64,000 bases of DNA, taken from NCBI RefSeq assembly GCF_009765355.1, contig NZ_VTHK01000007.1, positions 124,001 to 188,000 of the forward strand, written 5' to 3'. How positions within the stretch are numbered: the first letter of the stretch is position 1; each line of letters opens with the position of its first letter. The notes beneath the pieces are model-generated. The model was not told where the DNA came from, did no database searches, and saw nothing but the letters and a program-made list of their open reading frames with translations. Source of the DNA: Amycolatopsis anabasis (GTDB lineage Bacteria > Actinomycetota > Actinomycetes > Mycobacteriales > Pseudonocardiaceae). The position numbers were made by a program, and so were the translations under genes. Below are positions 52,401 to 63,506 of this stretch, in pieces.

Positions 52401-53348
52401 CTACTGCCAATGCAGCGAGGACCGCCGCGCCCAGTACTCCGCCGGCGCCTCGCCGATCCCGTCCAGCGCCGCCAGCTCGTCTTCGTCGAGTTTCACCGCC
52501 ACCGCCGCGAGATTGGCGTCCAGTTGCGCGCTGCTCGACGGGCCCACCAGCACGGTGTCGGCCCACGGCTGCGCCAGTACGGCGGTCAGCGCCACCGCGT
52601 CCGTCCCGGTTTCGCGCGTTCCGGCGATCCGGGCGAGTTCCGGCGGGGGTTCGGTCACCAATCGCCCGTTGGCCAGGGTTTCCTTGACCAGCACCAGGTT
52701 TCCGGCGGCGTGCGCCTCGGCCAGCGCGGGTCCGGCCGATCGCTCGAGCAGGTTCCAGGTGGACTGCACCGCGGTGAACACCCGCGCACCGGCGACCTCC
52801 AGCTCGAACGCGCGCCGGATCGTGTCGGCCTGCGCGGGACCGGAGGTGGAGAACCCGACGCGCACACCGGCACCGGCCAGGGCGGCGAGCGACTCGAGCA
52901 ACGGCCGGTCGGTGAACAACGGGCTGTCCGCGGTCAGCGAATGCACCTGGTAGAGCGAAACCGAGGAGCCCAGCAGCGCGCGCGTTTCCGCCCATTGCGT
53001 GCGAAACCGGGTCAGCGAATGTTCCTTGGCCTCGTGCACCTCGGCATCCAGCCGCCAGTCGCCGACATAGGCATAGCCCCATTTGCTGGACACCGTGACG
53101 TCGGCGGGACCGCGTTCGTCCAGCCAGCTCGCCAGAAACTCCTCGGCGAGACCGTACGACCGCGCCACGTCCACCCAGCGGACCCCGGCCCGGTACGCCT
53201 CGTCGAGCACGGTGTGCGTCGCGGCGCGCATCGCCGCCACGTCCCGCCGCGCGGGAAGTTCTTCCACCCGGCCGAGATTGATGTACGCGGGCCTGCCGAG
53301 CGCGGCCAGCCCGAGTCCGATCCGGCCGAGGGGCCCGGTGATCGTCAT
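52401..53348 (-). CDS. Aldo/keto reductase
   Basis: 315 residues in the TIM-barrel AKR fold: an N-terminal GRIGLGLAALGRPAYIN, catalytic Asp/Tyr region WVDVARSYGLAEEFLASWL, Lys in VTVSSKWGYAYVG and Gln/His in LYQVHSLTADSP. The C-terminus keeps the cofactor motif VGPSSSAQLDANLAAV. ATG 53348 preferred to the longer frame at 53369. It probably reduces an aldehyde or ketone with NADPH; its substrate is not identifiable. Confidence 0.88.
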   Translation of the reverse strand: MTITGPLGRIGLGLAALGRPAYINLGRVEELPARRDVAAMRAATHTVLDEAYRAGVRWVDVARSYGLAEEFLASWLDERGPADVTVSSKWGYAYVGDWRLDAEVHEAKEHSLTRFRTQWAETRALLGSSVSLYQVHSLTADSPLFTDRPLLESLAALAGAGVRVGFSTSGPAQADTIRRAFELEVAGARVFTAVQSTWNLLERSAGPALAEAHAAGNLVLVKETLANGRLVTEPPPELARIAGTRETGTDAVALTAVLAQPWADTVLVGPSSSAQLDANLAAVAVKLDEDELAALDGIGEAPAEYWARRSSLHWQ

Positions 53349-53452
53349 ACTCCGCACGCTATAGCCCAAGGCTCCCGCTGTCCTTGCCGGGGTTTGCGAC
53401 CGGCACCGGCAATAGGCAAGCCGATAATGGGGGTACGTTGAAAAGCCCCACT

Positions 53453-53468
53453 GTATAGGTCGTTATAC
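53453..53468. promoter_or_regulatory. 16-bp palindromic element, copy 2 (overlaps the HTH gene stop)
   Basis: GTATAGGTCGTTATAC differs from copies 1 and 3 at one base (T for G at position 8). It covers the last codons and stop of the small HTH gene, so the same binding site flanks both ends of that gene. Confidence 0.58.
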
Positions 53469-53807
53469 ATCTTGTTCGCGGCGATGCAGGATTTCCAGCC
53501 ACTGCGCGGAATTCAGCGCCTGGCGGTGCAGTTTCTCCAGTCTCGCCGCCGGTGCGCGCACGTACCCCTTGCCGAACACGGGCGCGATCTGCCGCAGGCT
53601 CGCCCCCTCCTCCCGGGCGGCCAGCAGGAGCCAGTCCGAGGCGTCGGCACAGGCGGCGGACGCCCGCCGGAACTCCCCCAGCAACCGGATCAACTCGTCC
53701 GCGGACACCTCCCCCGCACGCACCGCGTTCGCCGTGTTCTCCAGCCACGCCAGGACTTCCGCGACACTGACCGGCGCGCGGAGCCGTTCGCCCTCTGGTT
53801 CGCTCAC
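53463..53807 (-). CDS. Small helix-turn-helix protein, likely DNA-binding regulator
   Basis: 114 residues. The middle contains SDWLLLAAREEGASLRQIAP then VFGKGYVRAPAARLEKLHRQ, which reads as an HTH with a recognition helix. The first half is helical (VAEVLAWLENTANAVRAGEV). It has no known family by my reading. GTG 53807 stands nine bases behind the element at 53816-53831. That element's minus strand contains TATACT, a good -10 box seven bases before the GTG, so a leaderless mRNA and autoregulation are likely. Candidate operators lie at both ends, and a distant copy near helY could be a target. Confidence 0.68.
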   Translation of the reverse strand: MSEPEGERLRAPVSVAEVLAWLENTANAVRAGEVSADELIRLLGEFRRASAACADASDWLLLAAREEGASLRQIAPVFGKGYVRAPAARLEKLHRQALNSAQWLEILHRREQDV

Positions 53808-53815
53808 GCCCGACA

Positions 53816-53831
53816 GTATAGGGCGTTATAC
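53816..53831. promoter_or_regulatory. 16-bp palindromic element, copy 3 (promoter of the HTH gene)
   Basis: GTATAGGGCGTTATAC, identical to the copy at 23492-23507 and also followed by A. It overlaps a putative -10 box (TATACT on the minus strand) of the small HTH gene, so a protein bound here would block transcription. Confidence 0.62.
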
Positions 53832-53886
53832 AGACGGAACGGCCGTTCGACGCGCCGGTCAGTCACCGCTTCCGGGGAACTCGCGG

Positions 53887-54909
53887 TCAGCGACCGGACA
53901 GCACGCGTTCGCGGACCCACTGCCCCGCGGGCTTCAACGGCCCAGTGCCCGGGTACGGCCCCGCCTTGCACGTGCCCTGCTTGAACACCGCCCCGGACCG
54001 GTGGTCGTCGGAGTAGTTCCAGTTGGTCCAGCTGATCTTCTTGGCCGTCATGAGGTCGATGTACTGCTGCGAACGGGAGAAGTCGTTACCGCCGTCGCCC
54101 GACGACGTCTGGGTGCCGAATTCGGTGACGAACATCGGCAGCTTGTCCGCGGCCCGGGACAACGTGTTCAGGTACTCGGCGCCGTGCGAGGCGGCGTAGA
54201 AGTGGAACGTGTACATGATGTTGTCGGCGCGGACCGGGTTCCGCACGATCTCCTGTTCGTCGGCGCCCTCGGAGACCCCGAGCGAGGACCACGCCCGGGT
54301 GCCCACCAGCACCACCGAATCGGGATCCTGGGCCCGGATCACCGGGATGATCTGCTCGGCGTAACTCCGGATCTTCGCCCAGCTCACCCTGCTCGGCTCG
54401 TTCGCGATTTCGTAGAGCACATTGGTCTTACCGCTGTGCCGTTTGGCGATTTCGGTGAAGAAGGTCTTCGCGCGGGCGAGATTGTAGTTCGGATCCCCCG
54501 GATTCAGCATGTGCCAATCGACGATGGCGTACATCCCGCGCGCGGTGGCGTCCTCGATGTACCGGTTCACCAGCGCGGTGAATTTGGCAGGATCGGTCTC
54601 ATAACCGCCTTCCTGGATGTACATCGAAATCCGGAGAACATCGGCCTTCCAGTCGGTGGCCAGCGCGTCCAGCGACGCGTCGTTCACGCATTGGCTATAC
54701 CACTGCAGGCCGTGCGTGCTCATACCGCGCAACTGGACCGGCTTCCCGCCGCTGTCGCACAGCTTCACCCCGCAGACCGCGACCTTGCCGTGCGTGCCCA
54801 CCGGTGTCGCGGCCGCCACGCCACCGGGTGCGGCCGCGGCGACGGCCCCCGGCAGGATCAACGCGGTCGCCAACGCCAGTACGGCTCGGAAAGTGTTGCG
54901 CCGCCTCAT
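53887..54909 (-). CDS. Secreted glycoside hydrolase family 5 endoglucanase (cellulase)
   Basis: 340 residues: a signal peptide (TFRAVLALATALILPGAVAA) then the GH5 barrel. The acid/base Glu is in VLYEIANEPSRVS, the nucleophile Glu in PMFVTEFGTQTS, and motifs RISMYIQEGG and YAIVDWHMLNPGDPNY fit GH5. The N-terminal domain shows two close cysteines (VCGVKLCDSGG). ATG 54909 follows GGGAGA. No carbohydrate-binding module is attached. An AT-rich stretch near 55003-55016 (GTTTGTAAAC palindrome) may be its operator. Confidence 0.9.
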   Translation of the reverse strand: MRRRNTFRAVLALATALILPGAVAAAAPGGVAAATPVGTHGKVAVCGVKLCDSGGKPVQLRGMSTHGLQWYSQCVNDASLDALATDWKADVLRISMYIQEGGYETDPAKFTALVNRYIEDATARGMYAIVDWHMLNPGDPNYNLARAKTFFTEIAKRHSGKTNVLYEIANEPSRVSWAKIRSYAEQIIPVIRAQDPDSVVLVGTRAWSSLGVSEGADEQEIVRNPVRADNIMYTFHFYAASHGAEYLNTLSRAADKLPMFVTEFGTQTSSGDGGNDFSRSQQYIDLMTAKKISWTNWNYSDDHRSGAVFKQGTCKAGPYPGTGPLKPAGQWVRERVLSGR

Positions 54910-55002
54910 CAGCGTCTCCCTCGGATCATGGTCGCGTCCGGCTGACACGACTCCACTCGCTGGCGGCGGCGGATCGGGGTGGAACGTTTACCCACCCTTG
55001 GT

Positions 55003-55012
55003 TTGTAAACTA
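55003..55012. promoter_or_regulatory. Possible operator of the cellulase gene
   Basis: GTTTGTAAAC, an inverted GTTT/AAAC pair, lies about 94 bp upstream of the GH5 start. It is an AT-rich island in a 210-bp intergenic region that also separates the cellulase from the mpa stop. Evidence is symmetry and position only. Confidence 0.35.
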
Positions 55013-55119
55013 CCTTTCCGAACAGTGACGGTAGTAACCCGGCCATCCGGCGTCAAGACGCTCCCGGACATGACCGTGCCCCGGCCGTTCGCGGGAACGG
55101 CCGGGGCACGGGGGTTCGG

Positions 55120-56934
55120 TCAGAGGTACTGGCCGGTGTTGGTGGCGGTGTCGATCGCCCGCCCGGAGTCCTGGTTCTTTCCGGTCACCAGGGTGCGGAT
55201 GTACACGATCCGCTCGCCCTTCTTACCGGAGATCCGGGCCCAGTCGTCCGGGTTGGTGGTGTTCGGCAGGTCCTCGTTCTCCGCGAACTCGTCGACGATC
55301 GCGTCCAGCAGGTGCTGCACGCGCAGGCCGGGCTGCTTGGTCTCCAGCACCGACTTGATCGCCGCCTTCTTGGACCGGTCCACGATGTTCTGGATCATCG
55401 CGCCCGAGTTGAAGTCGCGGAAGTACAGGACCTCCTTGTCCCCGTTGGCGTAGGTGACCTCCAGGAACCGGTTCTCGTCGCTCTCCTCGTACATCCGCTC
55501 CACGGTGTGCTGGATCATCGCGTCGATCGTGGCCTTGGCGTCGCCGCCGAACTCGGCCAGATCATCGGCGTGTATCGGCAAACCGGGAATGAGGTACTTC
55601 GAGAAGATGTCCTTGGCCGCCTCGGCGTCCGGACGTTCGATCTTGATCTTCACGTCCAGCCGGCCGGGACGCAGGATCGCCGGGTCGATCATGTCCTCGC
55701 GGTTGGAGGCGCCGATGACGATGACGTTCTCCAGCCCTTCCACACCATCGATCTCGGACAACAACTGCGGCACGATCGTGGTCTCCACGTCCGACGACAC
55801 GCCGCTGCCGCGGGTGCGGAAGATCGAGTCCATCTCGTCGAAGAACACGATCACCGGGGTGCCCTCGGACGCCTTCTCCCGCGCCCGCTGGAAGATCAGG
55901 CGGATGTGCCGCTCGGTCTCCCCGACGAACTTGTTCAGCAGCTCCGGGCCCTTGATGTTGAGGAAGTAGGACTTCGCCTCGGACGCGTCGCTCGGCGAAT
56001 CGCCCCGGCCCGCCGCGACCTGCTTGGCCAGCGAGTTGGCGACCGCCTTCGCGATGAGCGTCTTCCCGCAACCGGGAGGACCGTAGAGCAGCACGCCCTT
56101 CGGCGGCCGCAGCTGGTACTCCAGGTACAGATCGGAATGCAGGAACGGCAGTTCCACCGCGTCGCGGATCTGCTCGATCTGCCGCCCGAGCCCACCGATG
56201 TCCTCGTACCGGACATCCGGGACCTCTTCCAGCACGAGGTCCTCGACCTCCGCCTTCGGCACGCGCTCGTAGGCGTAGCCCGCCTTGGAATCCACCAGCA
56301 GCGAGTCGCCCGGTTTGAGCGTCTGGTCGGCGAGGGGGTCGGACAGCCAGACCACCCGCTCCTCGTCCGCATGGCCCACGACAAGCGCCCGCGAGGCGCC
56401 GCCCTCGACCTCCGGCGCGAGGACCTCGCGCAACGCGCACACCTCACCGGTGCGCTCGAAGTCGCCGCCCTCGACCACGGTCAGCGCCTCGTTGAGCCGC
56501 AACGCCTGACCCCGCTGGAGCGTTTCGACCTCAACCGCCGGGGACACGGAAACCCGCATCTTCCGGCCCGCGGTGAACACGTCCACCGTGCCGTCCTCGT
56601 ACGAGCCGACGAACACGCCGTAGCCGCTGGGCGGCTGAGCGAGCCGGTCGACTTCCTCACGGAGAGCGAGCAACTGACCACGTGCTTCACGCAAGGTCTC
56701 AACTAGCTTGCTATTTCGCTCAGTGAGCTGACTCACCCGCTCCGAAGCCTCGGCAAGCCGTTGCTCCAGTACCCGATTCTGGCGTGGTGAATCGGTCAGT
56801 TTCCTCCGCAGCAGGGCGACTTCCTCTTCCAGGAATCGCACCTGCCGTGCCTGGTCATCCGGCGTAGTTCCAGCTCCACTCGTATCTGAAGGGTCGGCGT
56901 CCTCGTGCCGACCTCCGGGAAGGTCGTGTTGCAT
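55120..56934 (-). CDS. mpa: Proteasome-associated ATPase Mpa/ARC
   Basis: 604 residues: N-terminal coiled coil (about 30-100) that binds Pup, an OB-fold region (to 235), then an AAA+ ATPase with [19 protein letters not shown] near 285, [14 protein letters not shown] (Walker B) and [18 protein letters not shown]. It ends in QYL, the C-terminal motif that docks on the alpha ring of the proteasome. It uses ATP to unfold pupylated proteins. ATG 56934 follows GAGGAGG. Between it and dop lie accessory genes, as in no mycobacterium I recall. Confidence 0.97.
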   Translation of the reverse strand: MQHDLPGGRHEDADPSDTSGAGTTPDDQARQVRFLEEEVALLRRKLTDSPRQNRVLEQRLAEASERVSQLTERNSKLVETLREARGQLLALREEVDRLAQPPSGYGVFVGSYEDGTVDVFTAGRKMRVSVSPAVEVETLQRGQALRLNEALTVVEGGDFERTGEVCALREVLAPEVEGGASRALVVGHADEERVVWLSDPLADQTLKPGDSLLVDSKAGYAYERVPKAEVEDLVLEEVPDVRYEDIGGLGRQIEQIRDAVELPFLHSDLYLEYQLRPPKGVLLYGPPGCGKTLIAKAVANSLAKQVAAGRGDSPSDASEAKSYFLNIKGPELLNKFVGETERHIRLIFQRAREKASEGTPVIVFFDEMDSIFRTRGSGVSSDVETTIVPQLLSEIDGVEGLENVIVIGASNREDMIDPAILRPGRLDVKIKIERPDAEAAKDIFSKYLIPGLPIHADDLAEFGGDAKATIDAMIQHTVERMYEESDENRFLEVTYANGDKEVLYFRDFNSGAMIQNIVDRSKKAAIKSVLETKQPGLRVQHLLDAIVDEFAENEDLPNTTNPDDWARISGKKGERIVYIRTLVTGKNQDSGRAIDTATNTGQYL

Positions 56935-57418
56935 GTCGGCACCTCCTCGGAGTGCTTTTCATTCCACGGTACCGGCGATCACCGACATGAAAAGCCCTAT
57001 CCGCATCACAGGATCGGCGCGTCGCGAAGAAAGCACGATCACGGCCAACAGGCAAGAGTCCAACCCGGTGCACGTGGGAGACCACCGTCCGCTACCGTCC
57101 GTTGATCTCGCCGACCTGCGGCGCGGCGGTAACGGCCCCCACGTCGACGTCGCCTCGATCATGGCCTCGGCTACCCGCCGGCCTACCCGGTCAAACGGCG
57201 GCGGCGGCCGCACTCGTAGCGAGATCGTGATCACGGGAACCGACGTGGCGTTCGGGGAGTCAACTCCTCCAGGCGGCTCCGGGTTCCACCACCCGGGATG
57301 GCCCCGTTCGAGGGGGCCTGGCCTGCGGAGTCGCCGGACGCTGTTGAATAATCCGCGCCACGACGAAGACTCCGGTTATCGTTCCAGGCCTCGACCGAAC
57401 AAAGCTAGGGGGCACCCC
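56935..57418. other. Intergenic region between mpa and the Q/G/P-rich protein gene
   Basis: About 480 bp between divergent genes, GC-rich with many short CG repeats. No conserved ORF, tRNA or hairpin could be supported; open frames here are shadow extensions. The mpa ribosome-binding site (GAGGAGG) is at its left edge, and AGGGGG before the 57419 gene is at its right edge. Confidence 0.5.
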
Positions 57419-58270
57419 ATGACCTACCCGCCCAACGGGCCGCAACCGCAGGGCCAGCCCGGGCCCTACGGCCAACCGGGCCAGCCCGGCCCGTACGGCG
57501 GTCAACCCGGCCAACCTGGTCAACCCGGTCAATACGGGCAGCCCGGCCAGTACGGCCAGCAACCCGGTGGTGCGTACCCGCAGAGCGGTCCGCAGCCTCA
57601 GCAGGGCTATCCCGGTGGCACCCAGCAGTTCGGGCAGCCGGGCGGCACGCAGCAGTTCGGCCAGCCCGATCCCTACGGGCAGCAACAGGACCCCTACGGC
57701 CAGCAGCCCGGCGGGTTCGCCAACTACCCCGGTGACCCGGGCGCGCCGCCGCCGAAGAAGAAGACCGGGCTGATCGTGGCGCTGGCCGTGGTCGCGGTGC
57801 TGGTCATCGGCGGCGTGGTCACGCTGATCATCGTGTTGACCGGCAAGGACGACGACGGCAACCAGGCCGCCCCGCCCCCGTCCAGTTCGGCTCCCAGCAG
57901 CAAGCCCAGCAGCTCCGGGAAGAAGCCGAGCACGCCGAAGTCGAGCAGCGGGTCCACCGAGTCGCCGTCCGCCGGGCACGCGCCGGGCGCCAAACCCACC
58001 GCCGCGGAAGCGGTCGAGGCGGAGATCGCCGCCTACAACGCGGGCAACAAGGAGCAGATGGACGCGCTCGCCTGCCCGGCCGGGTCCGGTTCGCTGAAGG
58101 TCCGCACCGGCGCGGTGATGAAGAAGGAAGGCGAGCTCAAGGAATCCGGCACCACGGCGACCATCGACGTGTCGATCACCGACCCCGGTGGCGCGCCGAG
58201 CCCGGGCACGCTGACCTTCAACAAGGAGGTCACCGGCTGGTGCTACCAGAAGGGCGAAGCCCGCAAGTGA
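57419..58270 (+). CDS. Gln/Gly/Pro-rich single-span membrane protein with DUF4878-like exported domain
   Basis: 283 residues. Residues 1-112 are collagen-like or GYG-type repeats ([29 protein letters not shown]). A transmembrane helix near 118-140 follows ([20 protein letters not shown]), then a Ser/Pro/Lys linker and a small NTF2-like domain ([20 protein letters not shown]) with cysteines ([21 protein letters not shown]). The DUF4878 assignment is tentative. ATG 57419 follows AGGGGG. It shares an N-terminal segment with the DUF4333 protein at 19694. Confidence 0.75.
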   Translation: MTYPPNGPQPQGQPGPYGQPGQPGPYGGQPGQPGQPGQYGQPGQYGQQPGGAYPQSGPQPQQGYPGGTQQFGQPGGTQQFGQPDPYGQQQDPYGQQPGGFANYPGDPGAPPPKKKTGLIVALAVVAVLVIGGVVTLIIVLTGKDDDGNQAAPPPSSSAPSSKPSSSGKKPSTPKSSSGSTESPSAGHAPGAKPTAAEAVEAEIAAYNAGNKEQMDALACPAGSGSLKVRTGAVMKKEGELKESGTTATIDVSITDPGGAPSPGTLTFNKEVTGWCYQKGEARK

Positions 58271-58278
58271 CGTGAACT

Positions 58279-58315
58279 TTCGGCCGGGTCCCGGGCTTTC
58301 CGGGGCCCGGCCGAA
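58279..58315. terminator. Convergent terminator between the 57419 gene and trmI
   Basis: A 16-bp stem with one wobble pair (TTCGGCCGGGTCCCGG, loop GCTTT, CCGGGGCCCGGCCGAA), followed by GTGTTT. It starts eight bases after the stop of the plus-strand gene and five before the stop of trmI, so it serves both. Confidence 0.8.
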
Positions 58316-58320
58316 GTGTT

Positions 58321-60463
<2,143 letters not shown>

Positions 60464-60592
60464 GCGGAAAAGGGTAGAACGTCCGGTGTGGGACGCGGGT
60501 GATCTGGTCTCCCCGTGCGGGTGATTCGCCGGACAGCCCGCCCGCGCGTGCCGTTCGGCGGGACTGTCGGTGGGCTGCAATAGTCTCGGGCC

Positions 60593-61480
60593 ATGCCTGA
60601 GACAGCGACAGTGAGTCCAGCCGACGGTCCGCCCGCCACGGTGCGCAGACCGGCGTTGTCGCCGTCGCGGGCCAGCGACTTCAAGCAGTGCCCGCTGCTC
60701 TACCGGTTCCGCGCGGTCGACCGGCTGCCGGAGGCGCCGACGAAGGCCCAGCTGCGCGGCACCCTGGTGCACGCGGTCCTGGAGAAGCTGTTCGCGTTGC
60801 CGCAGGCGGACCGGGTGCCGGACCGGGCCAAGGAACTGCTCGAACCCGCCTGGTCGGAGCTGTCCGCCGAACGTCCGGAGTGGACGGACTTGTTCGCCGA
60901 GGACAACGCCGACGAGGTGGGCGAATGGCTCGGCAGCGCCTCGAAACTGCTGGACAGCTACTTCGAACTCGAGGATCCGCGGCGGCTCGAACCCGAAGCG
61001 TGCGAACTGCACGTGGAAATCGAACTGGACTCCGGGGTGCGGCTGCGCGGTTACGTCGACCGGCTGGACGTGGCGCCGACCGGCGAGATCCGCGTGGTCG
61101 ACTACAAGACCGGCACCGCGCCGCGCGAGATCGGCGAGGCCAAGGCCATGTTCCAGATGAAGTTCTACGCGGTGGTGCTGTGGCGGCTGCGGGGTGTCGT
61201 CCCGCGCCAGCTCAAACTGATGTACCTCACCGACGGCCAGTCGCTGGCCTACACCCCGGACGAGGCCGAACTGCGGCGGTTCGAACGCACCCTGGAGGCC
61301 ATCTGGCAGGCGATCCTCAAAGCGGGCAAGACCGGCGACTTCCGGCCCAATCCGAGCAAGCTTTGCGGGTGGTGCGACCATCAGTCACGCTGTCCCTCGT
61401 TCGGCGGTACCCCACCCGAGTATCCGGGGTGGCCGGAGCCGGATCCGGGCGAGGAAACGGCGTTGGATCGCGCGGACTGA
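60593..61480 (+). CDS. RecB-family exonuclease (PD-(D/E)XK, iron-sulfur type)
   Basis: 295 residues. LSPSRASDFKQCPLLYRFRA carries the first cysteine, and the nuclease core motif is GYVDRLDVAPTGEIRVVDYK with the catalytic D...DYK. The C-terminal CGWCDHQSRCP supplies three more cysteines for an Fe-S cluster. It resembles Cas4/AddB-type nucleases and M. tuberculosis Rv2119. ATG 60593. It probably processes DNA ends; it is followed by a thioesterase 12 bp later. Confidence 0.88.
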   Translation: MPETATVSPADGPPATVRRPALSPSRASDFKQCPLLYRFRAVDRLPEAPTKAQLRGTLVHAVLEKLFALPQADRVPDRAKELLEPAWSELSAERPEWTDLFAEDNADEVGEWLGSASKLLDSYFELEDPRRLEPEACELHVEIELDSGVRLRGYVDRLDVAPTGEIRVVDYKTGTAPREIGEAKAMFQMKFYAVVLWRLRGVVPRQLKLMYLTDGQSLAYTPDEAELRRFERTLEAIWQAILKAGKTGDFRPNPSKLCGWCDHQSRCPSFGGTPPEYPGWPEPDPGEETALDRAD

Positions 61481-61492
61481 TGGAGAGCAGCA

Positions 61493-62269
61493 TTGCCTGA
61501 AGCGTTCTACCTTCCCTTGGGCGAGGGGCGGTTCCAGCCCACCGAGCACACGGCCGGGCCGTGGACCGCGGACGCCCAGCACTTCGGTCCGCCTTCGGCG
61601 CTGCTCGTCCGCGCGCTGGAGGAGATCCCGGCGGCGCGGGAAACCCAGCTCGGCCGGGTCACCGTGGAGATCCTCGGCCCGGCCCCGCTGACCGAGCTGT
61701 CCGTGCGGTCCCGGCTGGACCGGCCGGGCCGCTCGGTCGAACTCCTCACCGCCGAACTCGTCGCCGGGGAACGCGCGGTGGCCAGGGCGCAGGCCTGGCG
61801 GTTCGCCGCTTCGGACACCAGCACGGTGGCCACGGGAACCGCGCCACCGCTGCCCTCGCCCGAGGGGTTCCCCGTCGGGCCCCGGCCGGAGAACTGGCTC
61901 GGTGGCTACCTCGACGCGATGGAATGGCGTCCGATCACCGGCGGGTTCGGCGAGGTCGGCGCGGCGGCGGTCTGGGCACGGCAGCGCGTCGCCCTGGTCG
62001 ACGGGGAGAAGCCCAGCCCGCTGCAACGCCTCTTCGCGGTGGCGGACTCCGGCAGCGGCGTGTCCGGCCTGCTGGATCCGCGCGACTGGTGGTTCATCAA
62101 CGCCGAGCTGACCGTCCACCTGCTGCGTGAGCCGGAGGGCGAGTGGATCGGGCTGGACGCGGTCACCGTGATCGGGCCGAACGGGGTGGGCACCGCCACC
62201 AGCAAGCTGCACGACCTCGGCGGCCAGCTCGCCACTGGGGCGCAGGCGTTGCTCGTCCGGCCGCGTTAG
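61493..62269 (+). CDS. Acyl-CoA thioesterase-like (double hotdog) protein
   Basis: 258 residues matching the actinobacterial thioesterase family with two hotdog folds: FGPPSALLVRALEEIP and a later DPRDWWFINAELTVHLLREP. Such proteins hydrolyse acyl-CoA. The start is TTG 61493, five bases behind GGAGAG and 12 bp after the nuclease stop, so it shares the nuclease transcript. No catalytic residue is assigned. Confidence 0.8.
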   Translation: MPEAFYLPLGEGRFQPTEHTAGPWTADAQHFGPPSALLVRALEEIPAARETQLGRVTVEILGPAPLTELSVRSRLDRPGRSVELLTAELVAGERAVARAQAWRFAASDTSTVATGTAPPLPSPEGFPVGPRPENWLGGYLDAMEWRPITGGFGEVGAAAVWARQRVALVDGEKPSPLQRLFAVADSGSGVSGLLDPRDWWFINAELTVHLLREPEGEWIGLDAVTVIGPNGVGTATSKLHDLGGQLATGAQALLVRPR

Positions 62270-62342
62270 CCGCAAGGTCCCCCGCTTCGGCCGCGGAATC
62301 CACTAGCCTGCTCGCAACCACACAACCCGGGAGCCCGGTGGT

Positions 62343-63278
62343 ATGCAGATCACCTCGGTGGTCAACCAGAAAGGCGGGGTCGGTAAGACCTCACTCAGCG
62401 TCGGCGCGGCGGCCGCCCTGGCCGAGCGCGGGCGCCGGGTGCTGCTGATCGACCTGGACCCGCAGGGGCACGCGACCACGGAGATGCTCGGGTTGCCCGA
62501 GGCACCGCCGCAGGCGCCCAGCCTGGCCAAGGCGCTGACCAAGATGTGGAAGGGGCCGATCGAGGAACTCGTCGTCCCGCATCCCCGGTGCAACATCGGG
62601 CGCGGCGGCGCCTTCGACGTCATCCCGACTTCGCCCGGGATGTTCGACCTCATCCGCCGGCTCGACCAGTTCCGCGTGCCCGGCTGGCAGCTCGCGCGCG
62701 TGGTGCAGTTCGCCAACTACGACCACATCGTGATCGACTGCCCGCCCGCGCTGGACGTGCTCACGAACAACGCGCTCGCGGCGAGCAGCGGGATCCTGGT
62801 CCCGGTGCAGCCGGACCGCACGAGCATCCGGGCGCTGCGGCTGCTGCGCGACCAGATCCGGTTCGTCGAGCAGACCGTGAACCGGGCGCCGATCCCGTAC
62901 TTCGGACTGGTCCCCGGGCTGTACCGGCGACCGATGTCGCACTACGCGACGGCCGCGCTGAACGAACTGCACGGTTTCGGCATCCCGGTCCTGTCGCACA
63001 TCCCGCTCGGGGTGGTGATGAACGAGGCCGCCGCGCACGGCGTGCCGGTCACCAGTTTCGCGCCGGAGACCATCCAAGCCGTGTCGTTCCGGGAGATCGC
63101 GCAGGCTCTGGACACCTACGCCGAACAGCGCCCCGAGTCGCCCGTGGTGCCGGCCGAGCACGAGTTCGTGTTCGAGGACTTCATCACCGAGGTCGCCGAA
63201 GCCCGCAACACCAACGACAACGGCGCCCGGAAGAAACTCTACGACCTCCTGCCGAAGCGGCCTCGTCCGTCCCGTTGA
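62343..63278 (+). CDS. ParA-family ATPase
   Basis: 311 residues: deviant Walker A in VVNQKGGVGKTSLSVGAAAA, LLIDLDPQGHATTEML and YDHIVIDCPPALDVLTNNAL (Walker B). The end is an acidic to basic tail (TNDNGARKKLYDLLPKRPRP). No parB follows it, so it is an orphan ParA and not the chromosome segregation protein; such ATPases position other cargo such as protein clusters or plasmids. ATG 62343. Confidence 0.9.
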   Translation: MQITSVVNQKGGVGKTSLSVGAAAALAERGRRVLLIDLDPQGHATTEMLGLPEAPPQAPSLAKALTKMWKGPIEELVVPHPRCNIGRGGAFDVIPTSPGMFDLIRRLDQFRVPGWQLARVVQFANYDHIVIDCPPALDVLTNNALAASSGILVPVQPDRTSIRALRLLRDQIRFVEQTVNRAPIPYFGLVPGLYRRPMSHYATAALNELHGFGIPVLSHIPLGVVMNEAAAHGVPVTSFAPETIQAVSFREIAQALDTYAEQRPESPVVPAEHEFVFEDFITEVAEARNTNDNGARKKLYDLLPKRPRPSR

Positions 63279-63436
63279 TTCACCGGCGGATCTTGATCCC
63301 GCCCAGGTCTGCACCGAAAGCCCGTTGATGGTCAGCAATGGCGCGCTGGACACCTTGATGCAGCCGTCGCCTCCCGCGTGGGCCCTTTCGGACTTGACCG
63401 ATTCCTGATCGGCCCTTGAGCTCACCAAGTGTGAAC

Positions 63437-63466
63437 TTGACGAATCCCTAAGTAACCACCCATATT
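63437..63466 (+). promoter_or_regulatory. Putative promoter upstream of the MutS-like gene
   Basis: TTGACG (63437-63442) and CATATT (63461-63466) are 18 bp apart in an AT-rich patch, about 40 bp before the GTG at 63507. No regulator site seen. The 228 bp between parA and the next gene otherwise contain nothing that I can support. Confidence 0.45.
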
Positions 63467-63506
63467 GGTACATCTGTGCCGGATTCAGTCGGTATGGTCT
63501 GAGCGC

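Noticed and set aside
54910..55119. CebR-type operator for the cellulase
   Set aside because: No copy of the TGGGAGCGCTCCCA pattern is present; only a weaker GTTTGTAAAC palindrome is seen.
57419..58270. GQPG repeats as a true collagen-like triple-helix protein
   Set aside because: The repeats are short and mixed with YGQQ units and lie on the cytoplasmic side of a single helix, so a collagen role is unlikely.
62343..63278. Chromosomal ParA of the segregation system
   Set aside because: No parB or parS-like site follows, and the location is away from any origin signature.
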